DNA from: Callipepla californica brunnescens
Lineage: Eukaryota > Chordata > Aves > Galliformes > Odontophoridae
Assembly: GCA_023055505.1 (NCBI GenBank)
Contig: JALIRH010000001.1
Location: forward strand, 12,829,467-12,893,466
Direction: 5' to 3'
DNA: 64,000 nucleotides
Position 1 is the first letter of the stretch; every line of letters starts with the position of its first letter. The notes beneath the pieces were generated by a model. The model was not told where the DNA came from, did no database searches, and worked only from the letters and a program-made list of their open reading frames with translations. Both the position numbers and the translations under genes were made by a program. Shown piece by piece: positions 24,893 to 35,890 of the stretch.

Positions 24893-26774
24893 AGTCAGTA
24901 TAAGTCAGTATAACATTTGAGACAAATTGTCCATCTGAATACTGTTGAGAGACTTGCATATATTATTTTTAATACAAAACATACTCATATAGAAAAATAT
25001 TGGTTGAGATTTTAAATCATTAATGGCTTCTCGTATTTGAATATTGCAATTAAATCTAAGACATTATAAATTTTTAAGCTGCTTAAATAGCCCTGTTTAT
25101 TTCAAAGATTTTACAGTCACTGAAAAAAGTTGCTAATAGCAGCTCATTTAAAGTCATAACAACTTCCTTACAAGAATTAAAAAACTAAATTCTACTGAAG
25201 TCCAAGCAAAAATTTTTGAATCTCTAACATATTTTCTTGTAACTACGCTATTTTTTTACATTTACACAGCCACTCAAAACTATGAAATAAATTATGAAAT
25301 AAAGGTATATGAATACAACTTTCCTCTCATCATGTTAACACATATCTGATGATGATGAAAACTCATTTCCCAGGCTAAGCCAGAGAAAGGAATTCTGCAG
25401 AAATACGTAGTTAATAAATGCACATGTAAAGAGCAAAATGAATTCCATTTATGCTTCATTCTAAGCTGAAATACTTATGAAACAAAAGATTTTTGATACC
25501 AAGTCGTACTGTTGATCAAACTAAGTGTAACACCACCATGTGTTTCAGTAATCCATACTTGGTATTACCGAGGACGGAATGGGCTCCAAAAGTGTGCAGC
25601 TCCTCCCTGTGTCCTGCTTCATGGGGTTCTGCTGAGTGGATGTTCATGGCTGTTCACTCTCATCAGAATGTTTAGCATGGATCTTATCCTTTCTTTTCTA
25701 GGACCACTTCCAGCAGCACCCCAGTGACCCTGAGGACAGCAGAGGGTAACGCCATAAAATCACCTGTGGCAGTATTAAATTCTTTCTCTCCTGGGTAATG
25801 GTTGGTTGGATTATTTTGCTGCCACGATAAAAAAAGGCTGAAACTGAACTGAGCTGAAATACCTGCTTTTTGATATCTTATTTCCTGTCTTGATTCTCTT
25901 GTATCATTTATACTTTCATTAACCTTCTCCAAAATTCTACTTTCTAGTGTTATTTTAGGTGATCACATGAAAATAGGACTCAGCCACTGCTCAAGTCATA
26001 GCATTACTTTGTGTAACAGGATTACTGTATTTATATGCCATTAATTCAGTCCCTTTAATTCATCCAAGTAATCTGTTTGCTGCAACACACCAAGAAGCTG
26101 ACTTCATTAAACAGTCACTTAGATTTTTCTGAAGAGGAATGAAAGTTCAATTCTAAGGTCTTCATTGAAGATTGAGTACAAAGAGAACCCATAACTCTGG
26201 ACAAGGAAGTAATATGCTTTATCTTCTCAGGAGTACTCAGTGCTCATTGAATCAGGACATTAGAGTATTGAGAATATACAAGAAATTCAGACTACTTTTT
26301 GCAAATATGCATTAGCTTACATTCAACCAAATTGAATTCTGTCTGCCCTCATGCACTACCTATATTAAGAACTTCTTAAAAATTAATTTTAATTCCTTAC
26401 TAATGCATATAAGTTACTGTGGCAAAAAGTGACTTGAGAAAATGAAGATTATGAAAAAGTTTAAAATGAAAATGTGGACAAGTACAGTCCCTCATTTACA
26501 CTGACTAAACATAGTTAACTAGAGGCCAGAGTACTGACAGTAGCTGTACCTGCCATTCCTGAGCCATGTGCAGAAGACACCCCTGATGCCATTTATGGAG
26601 TAACCTTCTCACATTAATAGTTCCCTTTGTTATCCTACATTAGATGATTAAGTATTCCTATTCCTTCCAGCATGATTTTTTTTTTCTTCTCTCTTTTATT
26701 TTGGTTTATGCGTTTCAGTTATTGTCTTTCTTCTGATGAATGGAAAACTGACTAAGAGTTCACAATGCATATTT
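24893..26774. other. Mostly unique DNA, with a more GC-rich block at 25570-25760
   Basis: Nothing recognised for most of this stretch. Bases 25570-25760 are richer in G and C than their surroundings and hold splice-like signals on both strands (see findings). No protein family is recognisable. Confidence 0.55.
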
Positions 26775-27318
26775 TGAGCCCAGAAACTCAGTCATATCCT
26801 CAGATACATCAAAGGAAGCAGATCCAGCAGGTGCAGCTGCCAGGGGTTCAGCTCTGGGCCACCCAGCCTATGAAGGACACAGATCTGCCGGAAAGAATCC
26901 AGAGGAAGGCCACAAAGGCTATCAAAGCACTGGAGCACCTCTCCTATGAGGGAAAGAAAGACAGGCTGATTGTTCAGCCTGAAGAAAAGAAGGCTCCAGG
27001 AAAACCTTATAATGGCATTCCTGTGCCTGAAGAGGGCCTACAAGAAAGATGGAGAAGGAAACTTTATCAGAAGTATGGTGTTAGAACAAGCAGAAATGGC
27101 TTTAAAACCAAAAGAGAATAGATTCAGGTTAGGTAGTATGAAGAAATTCTTTACTCTGAGGATGGTGAGGCACTGGAACAGGTTGTCCAGAGAAGTTGTG
27201 TATGTCCTCTCCCTTGAAGTGTTCTTATCCTAGTAGAAGGTCCATGGTAAGGGTGTTGGAATTAGAAGATCTTTAAATGCCCCTTCTCATCCAATCTATT
27301 CTGTAATTCTATTATTGT
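26775..27318 (+). mobile_element. CR1 LINE fragment, 3' end, plus strand
   Basis: CR1 order is clear: 'gcagatccagcaggtgcagctgcc' (26818), 'ctggagcacctctcctatgaggg' (26931-26952), 'tgttcagcctgaagaaaagaaggct' (26970), 'ggatggtgaggcactggaacagg' (27161), and 'ccaatctattctgtaattctat' at the tail (27291). A 118-codon frame crosses it (26765-27121), but it mostly reads the CR1 region downstream of the RT domain and is not a host gene. Confidence 0.87.
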
Positions 27319-28939
27319 TATGATTATTACCCTAGGTAGTTTTAAGAAATTCTGTCTTCTTTCTAATCTTCCTAGCATCACAGGGGATGATTCACAAAAG
27401 TGCTAAGATGCCTTTTAAACAATTGTCTAATATCTACTGAAACATTCCAGCTGTTTGAAATAGATTTTGGAGCCCACCTCCGTGACTGCTGTGTGAGCAT
27501 TAAGAGTGGGCTTTTGTGATGATCAGGGAACACCTTTAAAAAACTATGGATCCATAGCACATCCAGGTTACTTGCGCATTGTCAGATACAACATAACGTG
27601 TAATAGAAAGGAATGGAAATTGCACATACAGTCTGAGTATTTTCTGTGTCTCTACCATTTAGATTGGAGGCAGAAATGCAGCATAACACACCATATGCAA
27701 TGCTGATTTCCAGAGGTCATACTTACAGAATAGTGTAAATTTCCTACTCTTCATTCATTTTGCAAATCCTGTTAGAATGTAGCTGCAGTTTAAGCACCTG
27801 ACTGTTTTACTACCTGTTGCCTTTATCTTGCTGATACTGGGGTAATGGCTATTGCAGGCTCATTTTTAAATAAATTATTAAAAAAAAAAAACATATGACT
27901 CGGGTACAACCTTATATTATTATTTATTTTTTATCTGCACCATTTTTTTTTTCTGGCAGAAAAAATTCCTTCCCTTAAATTTCCTCAACCTCCATACTAA
28001 AATTAAGGTGCAGAGAATCAAACGTGTTGGAGAACACTGATTTTCCATGACTTCAGCTAGAGCCATGTTTTACAACTTTTCATCTAAATTATGTATTAAA
28101 ATTAATAAATTATGAGAAAATTGGCCTTATGTGATATGACATACAAACCTATGCAGAGCAGTGCCCTGAAATTTTTAAACTGCTTTTTAATCCCATCAGT
28201 CAAAACTGTGGAATAGCAAGCAGATAAAGGCTGAATTTTTGACATTTCTTAGATTCACAGAGGCTGTGCAGATGATTTTATCTTCAAGAATTATTCAGTA
28301 CTCCTGCCTCTGGTTAGCTAAATACTGCTTCCCCCGCCACTGTCACACAGATGTACATTGGGTTGGGAATGAAAAGCACTTGCCATGGATGCAGTGCAAA
28401 TCTTTGTAACTTGTCTATCAACAACTCTTCCTTCCTTTGTGAAATGTGTTAAAACTGCTCAGGAACAATCCCTTGTTCTACATAGTCCACAATAATCATT
28501 CTTGGTCTTCATAAGATGCAGTCACAAACAACGTACACAATAAAACAGCTTAGAACTTTCACTGATGTAAATTTATCTGCTAACCTTGAAGTCAATGGAC
28601 CTATGGAAATTTATATGTAGTAAAGGACTGGTATATAAAATTTCTGGGCATTCTCTTTTGCCTCTAACATGTGCCTCCAGTTACAATTATATAAAAAAGA
28701 GGAAAATATTTCCATTCTGCATTGGTTGTACTTTACACCTTCTATATTCAATTACTGCATAACATTTCCTATTTTCAGGTAGCAGACTATGCAGAACTTT
28801 TATTGTTGTATGCATGTAGTGTGGTTGCTAAGTCTTTTAGGACAGCATAGCACAACTCTTTTTGTCTTCTAGGTTTAAGTGTCCATAAATGACTTTTGAC
28901 TTGTGTAAATAAATCTACAATAACCAAGAATAAGTAAAT
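27319..28939. other. Unique AT-rich DNA, no gene recognised
   Basis: Contains an A run near 27879-27890 and AT-rich low complexity at about 27910-27950. No repeat family or exon recognised. Confidence 0.6.
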
Positions 28940-29102
28940 GGATTTATTTAAACTGAAAGAAGGTAGATTTAAACTAGATATTAGGAAGAAATTCTTTACT
29001 CTAAGGGTAGTAAGATGCTGGATCAGGTTGCCCAGAGTGGTTATGCATGCTCCCTCCCTGGAAGCATTTAAGGCCAAACAGGATGGCACTTTGAACAACT
29101 AA
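28940..29102 (+). mobile_element. CR1 LINE internal piece, plus strand
   Basis: The text 'taaactgaaagaaggtagatttaaactagatattaggaagaaattctttactc' (from 28949) and 'ggatcaggttgcccagagtgg' (29020) are typical of the CR1 3' part. The match stops at about 29102, before the expected terminal ~80 bp and 8-mer tail, so this copy lacks both ends. Confidence 0.8.
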
Positions 29103-29679
29103 TACTAAGGCATAAGGATGTGAAGATCAGATGGCAAACTGCGAAATATCCAAAGTAGTCAATCTTGTACTGCAGCAACTTTTATGTAAAGCAGGAAGCA
29201 CTAAACATACTTCATGCTTTTAGAAGTATTGAAGCTTTTTAGATGTGCTGTGGTGAACTATTCAGGGAAGAATGAGTTAATGCATTTTCTTACACCCTAA
29301 TATGTGTCAAGGCAGATAATGCTACTCATTCATATCTCTCCATTGTTCTCTTACAGCTATGTTTCAGTTTTATCCATTTTGTCTGATATTTATTTTTTCT
29401 TCCAGTGGTAATGTCAGAGTCTTCCAAGGAGCATTATTGAATTCTTATTGCAGTCCAAAATATATTTGAGTAACATTTGTAATGAATTTTGCATTAAAAG
29501 GAACCCATTTGAATATCTTAATAAAGTCATTAGCATTAGTTATCATTAGCTCTCCAAAACAGCTTCATCTGAACTGATGACCATTTTTTGCTATCTTTGG
29601 TAACAGAGTATTTCATGATTCTGTTACGTACAAGTCTTTTAAAGCATGAACCTTTCCCCTTCCCTTTTCATTTCTCTAG
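29103..29679. other. Unique DNA, nothing recognised
   Basis: AT-rich sequence with no clear repeat or coding signature. Confidence 0.6.
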
Positions 29680-30395
29680 AGATTAGAATAGAGTATTTCA
29701 GTCGTAAGTGAACTAAAAAAATCACCACGTCTAACTGCCTAATCACCTCAGGGATTACTAAATGCGAAACTGTATTATTAAGGGCATTATCCAAATGCCT
29801 CTTGAACATGTACTGGCACAGGGCATCAACCACCTCACTAGGAAGCCTGTCCCAGTATCTGATCACCCTCACAGGGAAGAAACTTCTCCTGATATCACCT
29901 TTAGCATAGTTCCATCCCACTCCTGTATTACTGATAGTCTTTGTGAAGATGGTTCTGTGTTTTCTTTTTTTCCTGCTGCTGACTTACTTTAAAAAGCCTT
30001 TTTTGTTTTCTGATAGCAGATTACCCAATGTCAACTCAAGTTGGGCTTTAGCTTGTCTTATTTTCTCCCTACAAACTGCATCTCCTTCTCAAGATCAGAT
30101 ATTTTCTTATTCTGCTCTAGTTCCAAGAGGAGATCCCTGTTAAAGAGAAGACCATATTCTGCTCTGCTTGCTTGACTTGTAACACAGTGAGATAGCCTGT
30201 TTCTGGATTTATAGAAGGTGGTTCTTGAAAACCTACCAGCTTATATCAACCCCTAAACTTTCTAATGAAGACTGCTAACTAGTTCCCTGAAAGTCTTAAA
30301 GTCCAGGATGCCAACTCATGTGATATTTTTTATCATTAGACCAAGGAGTTTTAATTTAGCTATTTGATGAACTCTTTGACCAAAACAGTCACCTA
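29680..30395 (-). mobile_element. CR1 LINE, minus strand, internally deleted
   Basis: Read on the minus strand, 29905 down to 29680 is a CR1 3' end of the same subtype as 23867-24055: 'cttcctagtgaggtggttgatgcc', 'catgttcaagaggcatttgg', then 'gattaggcagttagacgtgg'. From about 29960 to 30395 the plus strand resembles the complement of a region much further 5' in CR1 ORF2: 'cttgttttctgatagc'-type text, 'agttgggctttagcttgtcttattttctccct', 'tgctaactagttccctgaaagtcttaaagtccagg'. The middle (the RT core) is therefore missing. The second half is more weakly matched and could be a separate insertion. Confidence 0.72.
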
Positions 30396-31385
30396 CTATG
30401 GCAAAATAATATTTGAAAATCTTGTTTTATTCAATTTAAACATAAAGCTGTAAATTAGGGGCCACAGAATATCCACATATTCTAATACTTGAATTCAAGA
30501 AATAGTTCCAGCTCTGTAATTACACATGACAATGGATTTTCAGTAAATTACTAGGTATTCATTTGCCTTGCTGGAATAGATCCATCAAAGAATAGTATTA
30601 AGAATCGGGTAGCCTTTCTTCCAAGGTTTAGGGCTTTTTTAATCCCTGAATTCTCCTTGGGAATTTAAGTTTAAAGTTCAGCTTGTGGAATTGATTCCTG
30701 TATTCTAAAGACCTTATCTCAAAAGGAGATTTTTGCTCCATCCCAAATGTTTTACAGTCTTGATAAATTAAGCTCCTATTACTATCTTCAAGCTCAGTGA
30801 CAGAAGCCATTGGCACTCAGTTCAAGCAAAAGTAAACAGATTTTTTTAAATATAATCATTTTGGGTAGTGATCTTTTAATCAATTCCTGAATGAAGTGCA
30901 GATACTCAGCAATTCTGCTCTATTTCTCATCTTTCAAGAAACTGGCCTTGCCAGCTGCAATACTATCTGTGTACCAGCTGTCCATTCTTTTAAGAACTTT
31001 CCACTTTTGTGGTTATACGTAAAGGCTGATCTCAGAACATTTCTTCAGTTACCTTTCCTTCTGAGTCATCTTTAAGATCTCATTTCAAGGATGCAAGTGA
31101 ACACATAGACAAACTCTGTAAAGGTGTCTAAGGACTAAAGTTCAGTTGGCTAGACCTTGCAACAAAGATACCAACTGCAGTAGGATATTAGAGCATTCAT
31201 GTGCAGAGTGTTGGAAGATCTATCGTGTTTCAGGCAGGCTAAAAAAATAAAGAAACTTGAAGTGCTGCTCACTTGCAAAATAGGTATGGGTGGCAAGGTT
31301 AGATGTGTGAAGTGTGAGAATGCACTCTTCACAGGTAATTTTAATCTTTATCTTATAGCACAGGATAATAATCTACCTGGGAACC
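30396..31385. other. Unique DNA, nothing recognised
   Basis: No repeat or gene that I can name. Frames of about 60-70 codons on both strands around 31.15-31.41 kb overlap one another and are not convincing. Confidence 0.55.
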
Positions 31386-31971
31386 TGTCCTGGTTTTACC
31401 TGGGACAGAGTTGATTTTCTTCACAGTGTCTTGTACATAGCTATGTCTTGGCTTTAGGAGAAAAACCATGTTGATAACACACTGATGTTTTAGATGTTGC
31501 TGAGTGGAGCAGTACAGAGCCAGGGATGTTCCAGTTTTTCAGTTCTCATACTGCTCTGCTAGCAAATGGGCTAGAGCATGCACAAGGAGCTGGGAGGAGA
31601 CAGAGCCAGGACAACTGACCTAAAAGAGATATTCCATACCATATATCAGCATGTGAGAAAAAAAATATAAAACTAAGTGAAGCTGTTTGGGGAGGGGAGA
31701 GGCAGCCACTCCTCAAGGACTGTCTGAACATCAGTCAGTGGGTGGTGTGAAACTGCTTTGTGCATCACTTGTTCAGTAAATATATATATATAAATATAAT
31801 TACTGTTATTTTTCTTATTCTGTTCTGCCTTAGTAAATAGTTTTTATCTTGACCTACAAGTTCAAAGTTTGTTTTCCAGTTCTATTCCCCATCCCACTGG
31901 GAGGAAGGGGGAGTGAGCAAAGGACTGTGTGGTGTTTAGCTTTTAGCTGTTTGCCAGGTAAAAACACAAGA
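31386..31971 (+). mobile_element. Decayed solo LTR (family B), avian ERVL type
   Basis: It begins TGTCCTGGTTTTACCTGGGA and runs through blocks typical of a widespread avian ERVL LTR: 'gttgataacacactgatgttt' (31471), 'gggaggagacagagccaggacaactgac' (31591-31618), 'gatattccataccat' (31628), 'ttgtgcatcacttgtt' (31758) and 'ccccatcccactgggagg' (31886). It ends near 'ggtaaaaacacaaga' at about 31971, where the expected CA end is mutated. A TATAAAA box sits at 31666-31672. Few CpGs remain and no clear target duplication is visible, so it looks older than the 23.2-kb LTR. No internal viral sequence is attached. Confidence 0.8.
31666..31672 (+). promoter_or_regulatory. TATA box of LTR family B
   Basis: TATAAAA occurs at the position where related LTRs have their core promoter. 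Activity in this decayed copy is doubtful. Confidence 0.4.
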
Positions 31972-34900
31972 GAAGATTGAAAAAAAGATCATTTTCTGTG
32001 TCAACAGATGTTCTTTTTAAGAAACAAAAAAGCTAAGGCTCTTAAGAGAATAATCTTAACATCTTTTCTTGTAACTGTCTTTACAAAATTGTGTTAGATC
32101 CTTTGTTAGTATACTTTAGTACTTAGGTGTTCAACTATTTGAGGTGGGGACAAACTCAGCCTCTCTGATTTAAGTCATTGTAAGTTTCATAAAGGTACTG
32201 TAGAGCTTTTGTTTCAGAATAAAAGAAAAATAAAGAAAATATATATTCTCAAGAGAATATGGATTCTTTAGGTTTGACCAAGATTTCCTGATCTGATATT
32301 AAAAAGCAACGCACAATATTAAAGATCCATTTCAGTACAGCTTACTACATCTGTAGCCTGGCTTATCCCCTGGCAGGATAATAAGCTCCATCATTAGGCC
32401 CCAGATGCTATGAAACTTCCTGGGTATGTGATCTAGCTGCAGGCTATAAGAGAATTAACTTCTTTTTTTGGATGTTAGGAGCAAACTTCCCATCTTTGAC
32501 ATTTAACTGTGATGGGGCTAATGCTGTTCAGATTCTGCACAGGCATACTGATTCTACTGAAGATTCCAGATCTGAAGCCAGTTCTGATAAAGATAGCAAT
32601 CTGGACACCTATAAAGAAGAGTTAGAGTTTCAAGTGTCTTTTAAATCTCTTATTGTTTAGAATATCTTCTTAATAGAAGATGCTAGTTGCTCTGGAATAG
32701 TTTAATTGTCAATAGATTAATGAGGAAGCATTTCAAAAGAATAGTAGTAAATATATTAAGAGTTAAACTTGACATGGGTGAAGACTTGTCCTGGATTCAA
32801 AATACCATCATATGCATTTATCGTCCAGAATGTGTTATTTCTGGCAACTGAAAGTACTAGTTTCTGTTGAGTTTCACATCTTATCCTGCTGGACTACTAT
32901 GCACTGTTTCACAACTAATCTTACTGATTTTCAGGTTCCACAGTAAGTATTTGAATAAAAGATTTACCTCCCACTAGGGAAAGATAAGGCTCTACTGTAT
33001 ATAAATTTACCAATATTACAGATGTAGCTTCTCATCCTCAAAGATGAGACTAGGACTAGTAAAACATAAAGGAAGTTAAATGAAACTGCAGTATTTCACC
33101 AAAACTTCCTAAACACAAAAATGAATAAAGTAAACTAAAGCAAATAAACAAATAAAACCAGAGGAACCTTAAATCCGAGCAAGCACTGAGAAGAAAAGTC
33201 AGGTAAAGCAATTAAAATGTACTTACTGCTAGTCCTAATGATTACAACAGAAGATCTCAGACAGACAAGTTCTCAAAAGATTCTGAAGAATTAAACTGGG
33301 CCATTAATGAAATGAAAACAAAATAACTTACACAAACTACACAAACTAACTTACGGACAACAAGTACAACAAAAAGTCTTCTGTCTAACAGAACTGTAGA
33401 CTGCAGAAATTTTTGCCTCTCTGCCTCATCATACCAGCTCTTCAAAGAGGTTCAATCTCATGCTTTATTTTGGTGTGCTTCTGAAAGATCAGCCTGGGCT
33501 CATTTTTTCTGCCTAGGGATGCCAAATGGTGAGATAAAAACATCCCATTGATCCTGAAGTCACTGCTCTCACCTTCTATAGAAGGTGACATCCTCAAATG
33601 CAGCTTTTGCAGGATCCTTAAATACCATTGGTTCCAAAGAAAATCGAGTGCCCTCTATTCTTCTGGTGATAAAAACATGATAAATTAGCTTTATTAGTTC
33701 TTACAAAAGGCATAAAGCTCCAGCCACAGACAATGACAGGAAAGAAGATCTGAATGCATGAGCAGTCTCTTCTAGAACAGTTCTTTTTCTCTTGTTTAAT
33801 GAACCTGAAGCCCTAACTGCCATTTCATCCCTTAAGGTGTTCTGTCTGACTTCCTCCCATCAGTGACACAATGTGGAGGAGACTGCTCTTGTGTGCTTGC
33901 CCTGCTGTATCCATTCTGAAGGCAAAGTCAAGGCTTCCATCTGCTTCCTCTAAAATAAATTGAGTGATACTATGAAATCAAGATGAATGAATCAATAAAT
34001 AGACTAATAATATTGTACATTATTCTTATATAAAATCATAAGCCAAGAATAGCTCAAAGTGCCTTTCCAGCTGCAAAGACCAGTCGCACATTTCTAAAAT
34101 ACAGCTATTTCACAGGTGAAATCCAGCAGACACAGTAAACACGGCTCCATACCACAGGGCCCACCCTACAGGCACTGCTCCACATAGGTCCCCACCTGTG
34201 GGGGTACCTCGTTCAGGCTCACAGCTCAGCTCTGGCAGCAGCAGGGCCCTGTCGGAGCAGCATGAGCTGCTCTGCTCTGACACAGGACACTGTGGGACTC
34301 TGCTCACACAAGCCGCCCTGCAGTCTCAACATTAGTGAAATCTTGCCACATAAGCTCAAAACAAGTGAGAAATTAGATGTGCATAATTAGATTCATAATT
34401 TGTCATAAGCATCTTATGAGAAAACATTCCTAAGACCTTCATGGTTGAATAGCAAGAGGATGAGAGGGCTTTTCTGCAGCATTAATTATTTCAAAATGCA
34501 TCACAGAGAAACATGATAAAAGGAATAAAGAAAGTGTGATGTTAATATATTGAAACAATTCTGACATTCTTAAATATCCCTATTTCAAAGATCACACTTT
34601 CTTATAACAGTGATAGCTTAAGCAACTTCTAGTTATCCCAACAAAGTGCAGAAGTTATACAAAATTATACTGTTCAAAGTCTGTGAAGCCGAATGCTGAA
34701 AACAGTTATGGCCCATGGCATGCACCTAGAATTGACTGACTTTTTTCAAGTGAAGTTTCTCTCTACTGACAGTAGTAATAATATATACATATATTAAGAG
34801 ACCAACAATATAAGGAGAAACTGAACACAATTGAACTGCTGGATATATACTCTTCTGTATAAAACACGATGGAGAATTTCACGGGCTATGTGGACTAAGC

Positions 34901-35340
34901 AGAAGGCAAATCTGAGAAGGCAAAAGCTGAGATTTTATGTTTTTATGTTTGTTTTCATTTTTGTAATTTTCTTTTTGCACCTTTTATTAATGTAAAATGA
35001 TCATATGTAGAAAACTGCAGAGAATGATAAAAAGATTATATGTAGGGTAGGCTACAAATGAAGATAGTGTAACTTTTTTATTTTTAGACTTGATAATACA
35101 TATGAATGGAATTTTATTTAAGCTGTTTTCAAAAAATCAGGAAATGTATATTTGTTAGTTATTTGGCTATTTTTTCCACTTATTGTGGCTATCAAAGAAG
35201 TCAGAGGAAAAATAAATAAAAATTAATTTTAAACGGAGTTCAAGAAATGCGTTTTGTATTTTTTAAACATGGAATTATAAAAGTTCAAAGCTGTTCTAGG
35301 TATGACTGCTGAGGGAAAAACTCTAGGGTCATTAAAAAAA
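31972..35340. other. Unique DNA with an unexplained GC-rich block
   Basis: Mostly AT-rich with no gene recognised. Bases 34110-34330 are strikingly richer in G and C and are treated as a separate entry. Confidence 0.55.
34110..34330. other. GC-rich block with hairpin, unidentified
   Basis: About 220 bp rich in C and G inside AT-rich DNA. It holds an exact hairpin GAGCAGC-ATGA-GCTGCTC (34255-34272), a CCCCAC-CT-GTGGGG palindrome (about 34192-34205) and several CpGs. A 65-codon minus-strand frame covers it (34110-34307) but has no known motif. It may be an unrecognised retroelement fragment, a small CpG-bearing regulatory element or part of an exon. Confidence 0.4.
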
Positions 35341-35890
35341 TAATTAGAATTATAGAATAATTTGAGTTAGAAAGGCTCCAACTCCCCTGCAATGAACAGG
35401 GACACCTAGATCAGGTTGTTCAGAGTCTGGCCCAGCCTGGCATTGAATGACTTTGGGAAACCTATTCCAGTGCTTCACTACCCTTCTAATAAAAAAATTT
35501 TCTTATATTAAATTTCCCACTCTAGTTTCACACCATTTTCCCTTGTTCTGCTAAAGAGTCTGTCCCCTTCTGTCCCATAGTTGCCCTTCATACACTGAAA
35601 GGCCACCCTCAGCTCTCCCCAGAGCCTTCTCTTCTCCAGGCTGAACAATCCAAGCTCTCTCAGTCTGTCCTGGAAGTACAGGTGTTCCATCTCTTGGGTC
35701 ATTTTTGTGGACCTCTCCTGGATTCACTCTGATAAGTCTATGTCTCTCCTGTTCTGAGGACTCCATGTTTGCATGCAGTACTCCAGGTGAGTCCTCAGCA
35801 GCACAGAGGCAGGATCATCTCCCTCAAGCTGCTGGCCATGCTTCTTTGAATGTAGTCTGGGATACAGTTGACTCTCTGGGCTGTCATTAA
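35341..35890 (-). mobile_element. CR1 LINE fragment, 3' half, minus strand
   Basis: The plus strand reads as the complement of CR1 from its tail inward: 'agaattatagaataatttgag' (35347), 'aacagggacacctagatcaggttg' (35396), 'tcccttgttctgctaaag' (35540), 'ccagagccttctcttctccaggctgaac' (35619-35646), 'tctcttgggtcatttttgtgg' (35692), and 'gggatacagttgactctctgggctg' (35859-35883). The copy covers the 3' UTR and the sequence just before it, then is 5'-truncated at about 35890. The open frames here on both strands are by-products. Confidence 0.9.

Noticed and set aside
26765..27121. 118-codon plus-strand frame
   Set aside because: It coincides with the CR1 copy at 26775-27318 and does not read a host gene.
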